Source of the DNA: Corynebacterium tuberculostearicum
Lineage (GTDB): Bacteria > Actinomycetota > Actinomycetes > Mycobacteriales > Mycobacteriaceae
Length of the DNA stretch: 64,000 nt
Direction of reading: 5' to 3'
Assembly: GCF_016127015.1 (NCBI RefSeq)
Contig: NZ_CP065972.1
Coordinates: 496,001 to 560,000, forward strand
Numbering within the stretch: position 1 is the first letter of the stretch; the number at the start of each line of letters is the position of its first letter. The position numbers and the translations under genes are program-made. Shown here piece after piece: positions 20,538 through 29,400 of this stretch. The notes under the pieces are model-generated. The model saw only the letters and a list, made by a program, of their open reading frames with translations, had not been told where the DNA came from and ran no database searches.

Positions 20538-20567
20538 ACACTATTGGACGTGAAAATCAATCGCAAT
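20538..20567 (-). promoter_or_regulatory. Promoter and possible Zur-type operator of the AztD-like gene
   Basis: TAGTGT (20543 to 20538, minus strand) is a -10 box 8 bases before the ATG. TGAAAATCAATCGCA (20551-20565) matches the Zur/Fur-type dyad TGAAAATnATTTTCA at 11 of 14 fixed positions and would overlap the -35 region. The left half is perfect, the right half weak, so the operator is tentative. Confidence 0.35.
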
Positions 20568-20621
20568 AGTCTGAAGAAATGCGGGGGTAGGTGCAGGGAG
20601 GTATTAAGATGGACACTCGTT

Positions 20622-22430
20622 ATGGCAAACCTGATTAACCTCGAGCAAGTCAGCAAAACTTATGGATTAAAAACCCTCCTAGACGGGGTATCCCTAGGTG
20701 TGCAAAGCGGCGACCGCATTGGCATCGTCGGCGTTAATGGTGGTGGCAAAACCACCCTGCTGGAGGTGCTCACCGGCATCGAGCCGCCCGACGCCGGCCG
20801 CGTATCCCATACCTCTGATTTGCGCATGGCTGTGGTCACCCAACGCTTTGACCTGCCCGATGAGCTCACCATCGCCCAAGTGATTATTGAGCCCCTGGAA
20901 TTGGAAACCTATGAGTGGGCCTCCAATGCCAAGGTGCGCGATGTCTTGGGCGGGCTGGGCATTGTAGATCTTGGGCTAGATACTCCGGTGGGCTCGCTCT
21001 CCGGAGGCGAGCGCCGCCGCGTGAACCTGGCCGCCGCGCTGGTGCAGGATTTGGACCTAGTGGTACTCGATGAGCCGACCAACCACCTCGACGTGGAAGG
21101 CGTGCAGTGGCTCGCGGACCACCTGCTCAAGCGCAATCTAGCCGTGGTCGTGGTTACTCACGATCGCTGGTTCCTCGATACCGTAGCCACGTGGACCTGG
21201 GAGGTGCACGATGGCGTGGTCGATACCTACGAGGGTGGCTACAACGACTGGACCTTTGCCCGCGCCGAGCGCGCCCGCCAAGCCGATGCCATGGAACAGC
21301 GCCGCAAGAACCTCGCCCGCAAGGAGCTGGCCTGGTTGCGCCGCGGCGCACCGGCGCGTACCTCTAAGCCGCGCTACCGCATCGAGGCCGCCGAGGCGTT
21401 GATCTCTGACGTGCCGGAGCCGCGCAATAAGGTTGAGCTCATGGCCTTTTCCAAGCAGCGCCAAGGCCGCGTAGTTATCGAGTTAGAGGATGCCACCGTG
21501 CAGTCCCCGGACGGCCGCACCCTGGTGGATCACCTCACCTGGCGCCTAGCCCCCGGCGAGCGCATCGGCTTGGTGGGCGTTAATGGCTCCGGCAAAACCA
21601 CCCTGCTTCGCACCCTGGCCGGCGAGTACGAGCTGGCGGCCGGCAAACGCATCGAGGGCCAAACCGTGCGCCTCGGTTGGCTGCGCCAGGAACTCGATGA
21701 CCTAGATCCGCAGCGCCGGCTTATCGACGCCGTCGAGGACGTCGCCACCTACGTCCAACTCGGCAAAAAGGAGCTTTCCGCCTCCCAGCTGGCCGAGCGC
21801 CTGGGCTTTTCCGCCAAGCGTCAGCGCACTCCGGTAGGCGACCTCTCTGGTGGCGAGCGCCGCCGCTTGCAGCTGACCCGCGTACTGATGGCCGAGCCCA
21901 ATGTGTTGCTGCTGGACGAGCCCACCAACGATCTCGATATCGATACCCTGCAGGAACTGGAGTCCCTCTTGGACTCCTGGCCAGGCACCCTGGTGGTCAT
22001 TTCGCACGATCGCTACCTCATTGAGCGCATCGCGGATAACACCTACGCGCTCTTTGGCGATGGCAAGCTTACCAACCTTCCCGGTGGCATCGACGAGTAC
22101 CTGCGCAAGCGCGCCGCACTTGAGGCCCAGCAGAGCTCCGGCGTGCTCAACCTGGGAGAAAAGAAGGCAGACAATGCTGCACCGAAATCCGAAAAGAAGC
22201 TCTCGTCCCAGCAAGAGCGCGAAATCACCAAGAAGATGAACGCCCTCGAGCGCAAGATGCACAAGCTAGAACAGGCGGCCGCGCAGATTAATGAGAAGAT
22301 GGCCACCGCCGCGGAAAAGGTTGATACCCAGGCCTTGACCGAATTGGACGGAGAACTAAAGGAAAACCGCAGCGCCTACGAAGAACTGGAGATGGAATGG
22401 CTGGAGTTGGGGGAGAAGCTCGAGGGGTAG
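20622..22430 (+). CDS. uup: ABC-F family ATPase Uup
   Basis: The 602-residue soluble protein has two ABC domains with Walker A motifs GVNGGGKTT (residues 37-45) and GVNGSGKTT (319-327), signature motifs SLSGGERRR and DLSGGERRR, and a C-terminal charged coiled coil (about 520-602). ABC-F proteins act on the ribosome; Uup members are linked to ribosome assembly/rescue and transposon excision. The coiled-coil tail is the Uup mark. The ATG at 20622 is used because the family begins MANLINLE. The 3' end overlaps the next gene by 34 bases. Confidence 0.9.
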   Translation: MANLINLEQVSKTYGLKTLLDGVSLGVQSGDRIGIVGVNGGGKTTLLEVLTGIEPPDAGRVSHTSDLRMAVVTQRFDLPDELTIAQVIIEPLELETYEWASNAKVRDVLGGLGIVDLGLDTPVGSLSGGERRRVNLAAALVQDLDLVVLDEPTNHLDVEGVQWLADHLLKRNLAVVVVTHDRWFLDTVATWTWEVHDGVVDTYEGGYNDWTFARAERARQADAMEQRRKNLARKELAWLRRGAPARTSKPRYRIEAAEALISDVPEPRNKVELMAFSKQRQGRVVIELEDATVQSPDGRTLVDHLTWRLAPGERIGLVGVNGSGKTTLLRTLAGEYELAAGKRIEGQTVRLGWLRQELDDLDPQRRLIDAVEDVATYVQLGKKELSASQLAERLGFSAKRQRTPVGDLSGGERRRLQLTRVLMAEPNVLLLDEPTNDLDIDTLQELESLLDSWPGTLVVISHDRYLIERIADNTYALFGDGKLTNLPGGIDEYLRKRAALEAQQSSGVLNLGEKKADNAAPKSEKKLSSQQEREITKKMNALERKMHKLEQAAAQINEKMATAAEKVDTQALTELDGELKENRSAYEELEMEWLELGEKLEG

Positions 22431-24130
22431 AAGCCCGCATCGCTGATATCGTCAGCCACCTCGACCTGTGGGGCATTATCGGCGCCGCAGCACTATTTAC
22501 CCTGGGGCTTACCCCATCCATCCTGCCGCGCGATTGGCTCTACCAAGGACTCGTCTCCGGCATCGCCGCAGGGCTCGGTTATGCGCTGGGCATCGCCCTC
22601 AAGCTCGTGTGGTACCGACTGGTGGTGCGCTATGTGGCGCCCCGGCATTCCTGGCTTGATGCCACCACGTGGCCAGCTCGGCGCTACCGCCTCGTTTCCC
22701 GCATTGCCACCGCCGCTTTTGTGGTGTGGATGATAGGCTTTGCGGTCTTTGCCGTGCGGTGGCAACGCCAACTCGCAGACACCCTGTCCGCACCGGCACC
22801 CACCATTGCCAGCTATGTGCTGGTGGTTCCGTTGGCACTTGCGGTATTTACCGCCTTCCTTTTCATCCTGCGCGTGCTGCGCTTTTGTGTGCGTTGGCTT
22901 TCCAGCCACTTTCCCCAGCGGTTCCGCGCCGCTTACCGCGTTGTGGGCGCGGTAATCATCGTGGCCCTAGTGGGCACGTATACCGTGGAAAACCTCATTC
23001 CCGGCGCCATTGTGGGCGTGGGGGAGAGGATCTTTACCGCCCAAAATGCCGAACCCGATCCCGCAGCGCAGCGTCCCACGTTTGTTGAGCGCAGTGGCTC
23101 CCCAGACTCCCGCGTGGACTGGAATGGGGTGGGATTGCAGGGCTCGCGTTTCCTCTCCTCCGGTGCGCACCGCGCGGAATTGGAAGAGGTTACCGGAAAG
23201 CCCGCTAAAGAACCCATTCGCGCCTATGCCGGCCTAGGCAATCGCGCCTCCAATGAGGAGCGAGCGCAGCTGCTTATCGCGGAACTCGAGCGCACCCACG
23301 CCCAAGACCGCAAGGCGCTGCTTCTCATTATGACCACCGGAACGGGGTGGGTGTCGTCCTATTCCGCCCAAGCCTTCGAGCTGCTCTACGGCGGCGACAC
23401 CGCCATCGCGGCCGCTCAATACTCTGCCATGCCCTCAGCCCTGCATTTCCTGTCCGGCGGCGGCCAAGTAGAACGCGCCGGGGAGGAGTTCATCAACCCT
23501 ATCGTGGACTGGTGGAACGAGCTGCCGGAGGATAAGCGACCAAAGCTCTACCTCTACGGTGAATCCTTGGGCACCACGGGCATTGAAGCGGCCTTTTCCG
23601 GAGTGCGCGATATCGCCAATTCCGTCGACGGCATCCTATTGACGGGGCCGCCGCACTTTAATCGCTTGCGCACCCAGTTTGTGGAGCGCCGCGACCCTGG
23701 CTCCTCTGAGATAACTCCCGAATACGCCGGCGGCCTCGTCGTGCGCTTTGCCAATGATGACGCGCAGGTGCGCCAATGGGGCACGGTGCCAGAAGAGGAG
23801 TGGGGACGCACCCGCATGCTCTATATCCAACACCCCTCGGACCCAGTGGCCTGGTGGTCACCACAGATGGCCTTTAAAGAGCCCGATTGGATGCGCGAGC
23901 GAACACCGTATTCTGCCGAGCGCGTGATGCAGTGGATGCCCATCATCTCCTCCCTCCAAGTAGCCGCCGATTTGCCCGGCGCAAAGGACGTACCCGATGG
24001 GCACGGTCATAACTACGGGGCATCGGTGCTCGACGGCTTCGCCGCCATCGCTGGTCCAGACGTGGCGGGAGGCATTGACCCCGATGCGCTGCAGCGCGAA
24101 TTTGCCGCGCTCGACGTCGGCATATACTAA
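22397..24130 (+). CDS. Membrane alpha/beta hydrolase (Abhydrolase_9 type)
   Basis: The 577-residue protein has an N-terminal domain of about five membrane helices (residues 20-205) and a C-terminal alpha/beta hydrolase domain, the architecture of the actinobacterial Abhydrolase_9_N/Abhydrolase_9 family. LYLYGESLG supplies the nucleophile elbow with Ser390. A late GHGHNYG could hold the catalytic histidine. The start lies inside uup (34-base overlap), since no later ATG or GTG precedes the first helix. The substrate is unknown; a role in envelope lipid turnover would be a guess. Confidence 0.78.
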   Translation: MAGVGGEARGVEARIADIVSHLDLWGIIGAAALFTLGLTPSILPRDWLYQGLVSGIAAGLGYALGIALKLVWYRLVVRYVAPRHSWLDATTWPARRYRLVSRIATAAFVVWMIGFAVFAVRWQRQLADTLSAPAPTIASYVLVVPLALAVFTAFLFILRVLRFCVRWLSSHFPQRFRAAYRVVGAVIIVALVGTYTVENLIPGAIVGVGERIFTAQNAEPDPAAQRPTFVERSGSPDSRVDWNGVGLQGSRFLSSGAHRAELEEVTGKPAKEPIRAYAGLGNRASNEERAQLLIAELERTHAQDRKALLLIMTTGTGWVSSYSAQAFELLYGGDTAIAAAQYSAMPSALHFLSGGGQVERAGEEFINPIVDWWNELPEDKRPKLYLYGESLGTTGIEAAFSGVRDIANSVDGILLTGPPHFNRLRTQFVERRDPGSSEITPEYAGGLVVRFANDDAQVRQWGTVPEEEWGRTRMLYIQHPSDPVAWWSPQMAFKEPDWMRERTPYSAERVMQWMPIISSLQVAADLPGAKDVPDGHGHNYGASVLDGFAAIAGPDVAGGIDPDALQREFAALDVGIY

Positions 24131-24137
24131 GTGCGCT

Positions 24138-25052
24138 TTAGCCAAACAAGGCTGCGATGGCCAGCATCGCAGGAAGCGACAGGAAGGTAGTGAGAAAGAC
24201 CGTATCCCGGGCCACGGTTTCTCCCACCTCATAGGTAGCGGCATAGTTATACACATTCTGTGCCGTAGGCAAGGCAGCCAAAATCAATGCCGCATATAGC
24301 TCCGCGCCGTCTAGGCCCAGTGCTGCGCCCACGGCCAGCGCGACAGCGGGCATGCCCACCAACTTCAATACCGTCGCGGTTAGGGTGGGCAGACGGTCCT
24401 CCTCCAATAGCCCGTCGCCCTTTAACGAGGCACCAAAGCTCATCAGGATCATAGGAATAGAGGCACCACCCAATATCTCCAGCGGCTTCATCACCACATC
24501 CGGTACCTGCCACTGCGCCGCGGAGACAATAAATCCCGCCACCGCAGCTAACACCACCGGTGCGGTAATCCCTGCGAGTACGGAGCCCCATATCGAACGC
24601 AGGCTCGTACCCTGCGCATTGAGCCCTGCAATAATAAACGGGGAGAGCACCGCCATCTGGAGAACCAATGCCGGGATGACGAAGGTGGCATCACCAATGA
24701 CATAGGTGGCAATGGGCAAGCCAATATTGACCGAGTTGTAGTAGCTCGCCGCAGCGGCACCCGCCATGGTTTCGGCGCCGCTGCGTGGAAAAAGTAGCCG
24801 GCTGCACAGCCAATACAACAGCATGGTGGCGACGGACGCAGCGGCAATGACGGCCACCACTGGGGACGCAAACGCGGAGGTATCGGATGTAGCCACGCTG
24901 GAAAAGATGAGTGCCGGCGTGGCCGCCCAGAAGGCTGTGCGATTGAATTGCAAGCGCGCCTCGCCCTTGCCAATAACACCCCTGTGGGCCAGCACAAACC
25001 CGACGCCGATGACTACGAAAATAATCGCAAACCCGGTCAATACGTCCAGCAA
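24138..25052 (-). CDS. AEC-family transporter (auxin efflux carrier-like)
   Basis: This 304-residue integral membrane protein has about ten helices and matches the AEC family of organate and auxin-like permeases. SYYNSVNIGLPIATYVIGD in the first half and ALPTAQNVYNYAATYEVG in the second are the two characteristic motifs. The start is a TTG at 25052, preceded by AAAGG at 10 bases. The gene converges with the membrane hydrolase, with a gap of seven bases. The substrate cannot be read from sequence. Confidence 0.85.
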   Translation of the reverse strand: MLDVLTGFAIIFVVIGVGFVLAHRGVIGKGEARLQFNRTAFWAATPALIFSSVATSDTSAFASPVVAVIAAASVATMLLYWLCSRLLFPRSGAETMAGAAAASYYNSVNIGLPIATYVIGDATFVIPALVLQMAVLSPFIIAGLNAQGTSLRSIWGSVLAGITAPVVLAAVAGFIVSAAQWQVPDVVMKPLEILGGASIPMILMSFGASLKGDGLLEEDRLPTLTATVLKLVGMPAVALAVGAALGLDGAELYAALILAALPTAQNVYNYAATYEVGETVARDTVFLTTFLSLPAMLAIAALFG

Positions 25053-25217
25053 CAGTCAAGAACCTTTCGCAGTACTCCAAAAATGCGCGGTGAGGATATT
25101 GTCCCACCATCCGGATTTCCTCAAGAACACAGGGACCATAACAAAGTTGTATCGAATCACCTGCGCAGCCTGGAAACTCCTTCCAGACTGCCGGCCACTT
25201 ATGGCACGGTGGAGGGC

Positions 25218-25808
25218 ATGAAGCTTTCTCACCGTGCAACCGTAGCCGCCCTGTCCACCGCTCTTGTCATTACTGCTACTTCCAACGTGGCCTCTGCGCA
25301 GCCGGCCTTGCCGCCGCAGATTCAGCAGGCTTCTTCGAAGGTTCAGCAGCTTTCTTCTGATCCTTTCGCCGCTGTGCAGGATTTCCGCCTCACCTTGCCA
25401 CCGCAGGCCTATGAGCTGGCCGAGAAGTACGATATCTCGCTGCCAGAATTCCTGGCCAAGCCGGCGGGCCACGCGCCCAAGGTCGCTGGTGAGTTGGGGG
25501 CCGCCACCACCGCCCACCTCGAGAAGGCTGGGCACCGCAAGGACACTCACGCCACCGCCATCGCCCAGGAATGGGCCAACCAGGGGGCCGCCGGCAAGCT
25601 CGACTACAAGGGCGGGGTAGCCCACGGCCTGAACCACAAGGATGAAGGACAGGGTTCTGTTCACCGCCTCACCGAGCAGCAGGCACAAGACCGCCTGAAC
25701 TGGTTCAACCGCGATGTTCCAGTCAATGCTGGTTCCCCACACGGCTTTGGCGTAGCAACTGCTTATGACGGAACCTACATCTACGTTGCGGAGTTCTTCC
25801 TTAACTAA
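25218..25808 (+). CDS. Secreted protein with CAP-like C-terminal end
   Basis: The 196-residue protein has a clear Sec signal peptide (residues 1-28, cleaved after SNVASA). A glutamine/serine-rich helical part follows, then a C-terminal stretch with AIAQEWANQGAA, HRLTEQQAQDRLNWF and GFGVATAYDGTYIYVAEFF. The closing segment resembles the last strands of CAP/SCP-like domains, but the fold is not certain. No catalytic motif is obvious. The ATG at 25218 begins the signal peptide. A 6-bp hairpin (CTGGAA/TTCCAG, 25170-25186) lies upstream. Confidence 0.65.
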   Translation: MKLSHRATVAALSTALVITATSNVASAQPALPPQIQQASSKVQQLSSDPFAAVQDFRLTLPPQAYELAEKYDISLPEFLAKPAGHAPKVAGELGAATTAHLEKAGHRKDTHATAIAQEWANQGAAGKLDYKGGVAHGLNHKDEGQGSVHRLTEQQAQDRLNWFNRDVPVNAGSPHGFGVATAYDGTYIYVAEFFLN

Positions 25809-25896
25809 ACCGCATTCCACTAGCCCCGATTTCACCGCATTCGTGGTCTCCAACTGTGACGATGAAGAAGCTGCACGGTGCCGGTAGAATCGGGGC

Positions 25897-26220
25897 ATGA
25901 TTTTGATCAACGTACAGTTCCACGTCAAGCCCGAATACGCAGAGACCTTCCTCGATGAAATCAATTGGTACACCGAGGCCTGCAATGCAGAGCCGGGCTG
26001 CATCGACTTCAAGTGGTTCCGCGATCCAGAAGATCGCCAGCGCTTCTTGCTGCTGGAGTCTTACGCAGACGGTAAGGACGTAGAGCACGTCCAGAGCGAG
26101 CACTTCCAGCGCTCCTGCGAGGAATTCCCGAAGTACCTCGTGGAAACCCCAGACATCATTAATGTTCACATCGAAGGCCGCACCGGTTGGGACAAGATGG
26201 GCGAATTCTCCGTCGATTAA
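25897..26220 (+). CDS. Antibiotic biosynthesis monooxygenase (ABM) domain protein
   Basis: The 107-residue protein is a single ABM domain (ferredoxin-like, YgiN type). MILINVQFHVKPEYAETF at the N-terminus and EPGCIDFKWFRDPEDRQRF followed by LLESYADG are the usual motifs. Relatives are quinol monooxygenases or small heme-degrading enzymes, but many have no known activity. TAGAAT (25885-25890) lies 6 bases before the ATG. A strong terminator follows. Confidence 0.85.
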   Translation: MILINVQFHVKPEYAETFLDEINWYTEACNAEPGCIDFKWFRDPEDRQRFLLLESYADGKDVEHVQSEHFQRSCEEFPKYLVETPDIINVHIEGRTGWDKMGEFSVD

Positions 26221-26231
26221 TCCCAACGAAT

Positions 26232-26271
26232 AAAGCTCGCCCTCTACCGCGATGTAGAGGGCGAGCTTTTT
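26232..26271. terminator. Bidirectional terminator between ABM and acyltransferase genes
   Basis: AAAGCTCGCCCTCTAC (26232-26247) pairs perfectly over 16 bases with GTAGAGGGCGAGCTTT (26254-26269) around a 6-base loop. TTTTT follows on the plus strand, and a shorter T-rich run ends the minus-strand copy. Confidence 0.88.
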
Positions 26272-26292
26272 CTATGCTTAGGTGCACCAGCG

Positions 26293-26354
26293 CCCTTCGC
26301 GCTCACAGCGGATGCTGCTGCTAGCGGAGCACACCTTCCGGTGAGCGCGAAGGG
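26293..26354. repeat. 14-bp inverted repeat forming a long hairpin
   Basis: CCCTTCGCGCTCAC (26293-26306) and GTGAGCGCGAAGGG (26341-26354) are a perfect inverted repeat with a 34-base loop. No U-tract follows on either strand. It lies 58 bases beyond the stop of the acyltransferase gene. Confidence 0.7.
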
Positions 26355-26411
26355 GCGGGAGGGGAGGGAGCTAGCCGCTTTCCGACGCCCCGCCCCGCGC
26401 CAGCCTGTGCT

Positions 26412-29400
26412 TTACTGCGGCGCGCACTGAGAGGACACAGTCTTGTCGCCAGTTGAATACTGCTTTAGAGCATCGTAGAAGGCATCCGAGTACTCGCCGG
26501 TGTGTTCCGGCATCGGATGGACGCCATCGGAGTAGAGGATCTCCGGGTTGCTCTGTGCATGTCCGCACCAGTCAGCAATATATACGTTGTCGTATTCCTT
26601 GGCTGCGTCGAGGACATCCTGTTGGGATTGGGCCATCCATTCGCGGTCACCATAGGGAACAGCCATGACAACGGTGTGGTCTTCGCCGATGATATCTAGC
26701 GCTTCCTTGATCTGGTCCGGGAAGGCAGGACCGTTAGTGCCAAACCCGAGGAAGACGGTATCGCGCAGCTGGCCGGAATCCTTGAGCTGCTGCAGAACCT
26801 GAATTCCCGCAGTGTAGTGGCGGGATACATCTGCATCGACGTAAATCTGCGGGAAGAGTTGCTTGAGGGCGCCGCTAGAAGCCAGCATCACTGAGTCGCC
26901 GACAGCGGTGATGTCTTTGCCCTGCGGCATCGGGCGGGTCTTCTTATCCTTCGCGGCAGCCTTATTGTCGTTGTCCTCAGCAGGCGGCTGTGGGGCAGCA
27001 TCATTCGGCTGCGCCGGGGCATTGTTGCTGCTCTGGTTCTGCTGCTGGAGCTGCTCTAGCTGCTGCTCCAACTCGGTCTTATCGCTGGAATTAACAACGC
27101 CGTAGACTACGCCGGCTACAGAGGCAATGACCAGGAATGGGACTACCGGCCACATGGTCTTGCCAAAGCCATCGCGCAATTCGCTAAACCCTGGACGGGA
27201 GGACCAGTAGGTCTTCCACGTCTTCTTATAGCCGCCGCGGCGGAAGGGATTCTCAATGAACTGATAGGAAATCTCGGACAGAAGCAGCGAAATCGGCACG
27301 GCTACAAGGCCTAGGATCCACGATTTATCGGAGTTCTGGTTGCCCTCGAAAAGCGCCTTGAGCATCATGATGACCGGCCAGTGCCAGAGATACAGCGAGA
27401 AGGATCGCTGGCCAAACCAGCGCATGACCTTGGTCCTAAAGAGCGGGGTCATCGGGCCGTATTCGCGAACCACGCCCCACACCATCAGGACACCAAGCAC
27501 GCTAGTGAGGAAGAGCCCACCCCGGTAGGTGATCTCCGCGTCATCCGGCATGAGGAATAGCTGGGCACCGTAGCCGATGAGCGCCAAAGTGCCAATGATT
27601 CCGGCGATGCGCGATTCGGCTTTGCCTGCCGCTGCCCACGAGTCCGCCTGTGGGTCGGACTTGGTGGAGGTCATTAGCAAAGACAGCACGGCGCCAGTGA
27701 GCAGGCCAAAAGCATGGGTATCAGTGCCGTAGTAGACGCGCGTCGGGTCTTCACCCGGCACGTAAATGAGTGCCATGGCCACGGCGGAACCGATAGCTAA
27801 GACTGTGGCTACGAGGATGGGAAGCCGGCGCGGCTTGCGGCGAGAAATCAGGAAAACGCCAGTGATAAGAAGTGGCCAGATGACATAGAACTGCTCCTCC
27901 ACAGCCAACGACCAATAGTGGGCAAAGACCTGAATCTCATTGTCCGCAAAGTAGGACTGGGAGGTGGCGATCTGCGTCCAGTTATTGACAAAGAATAGGG
28001 TGCCTAAGAACTGCTGGCGCAAGCCGACCGCTAGGTCCCCGCCTATCCATGCCACCAAAGCGGTACACATGACTAGGACGGATACTGCGGCTGGGAGGAT
28101 GCGCCGGAATCGACGCACCCAGAAGTCCTTCAAACTGATTGTGCCGGAGGTACGGAATTCGCGCACCAGCAACGAGGTGATGAGGAATCCGGAGAGGACG
28201 AAGAAGAGGTCAACGCCCAAGTAACCACCGGGAAGAAGGGAAGGGAAGAAGTGGTACAACACTACGGCAATAACTGCGAGTCCGCGCAGTCCATCCAGCC
28301 CCTTGACCTGGCGCAGGCGGGCGTGGCGCTTCTTTTTAACGACCATGCTCTCAGGCGGCGTAGCCAGTGCTTCAGGATCCTTGGCCTGCTTTTGTAGCGG
28401 ATACTTAGATTTAGTATCTACCTGCGTGGCCGAGGCCTGCTGTGATGCTGGCTTCTGCGCAGCTTGTTGTGACTGGCGCGGTGCCGCCTTTGCCTGTGGC
28501 TTTTCAAGCGCTGGATGTTGCTTCTTCGACGGCTGTGCCTTCTCTCGCTTTTTCTCAGCGGCGGCAGCGGCCGTACCCACTCCAGCTGCTGCAGCGCCTG
28601 TCACAGCGGACTTGTCGGCCTTTGCAGGCGCCATCTTCGGAGCGGCTTGAGGTTCGGCTTTCTTCGGCTGGGGCGAATCAAGCTGTTGCTTTGCCTTGGG
28701 CTTTTGGGCAGCTCGCGACGGCTTTTGCTGAGCTGGGGTAGGAGTGCCCACCTGCTGCGATTTGCGAGCCAATCCGCGACTGATATCGGAGGGCTTAACC
28801 TGCGGGCGGCGCTTGGTTACCTTCTTGGCGTTGTCTTGAGGCGTCGTCTCCTTTGCCTTCGGCTGCGGCTGTTGCTTTTTCGCCTGTTGCGTGGGCAGGT
28901 TGCCCTTAGAGGGTGCGCCTTGCTGCGATTTCGGCTGGACTACCTTGTTTCCTTTGTGGGCAGTCTGGTTTTGCGCCGCCCCAGCTTTCTGCTGAGAAGG
29001 ATCAGATGCAGTCTTTGGCGCAGCTACCTTCGGCTTGGGGGTAGCGGTGCCCTTTTTTGGCGCTGGAGCGCTAGGGGCCGAGGCCGGTGGAGCAGCCTTT
29101 TGCTTTGCGGCGCCGGGAGTACGCGCTGATCCTTGGCCCTTGGACGGTTGCGAGGGCTTCGACGGCTGCGCACTCTTCATCGGCGTTGGTTGCGGCTGTG
29201 GTTGCTGTTTTGCCGAGTTTGCCGGGACCTGCTTGGGGGAGCGTGGCTTCTGCGTTGGCTGCTGGTCCGTGGCTGGCTTGGAATTAGCCGGCTGGGATTT
29301 CTGCGGCTTTGCCGGTTGCGGGGAAGCCTTCTTCGCGCTGGAAGAAGAGGATGGCTTGGGTGCCTGCTTCGGTTTCTGGGCGCTGGGGCGAGCCTGCTGT

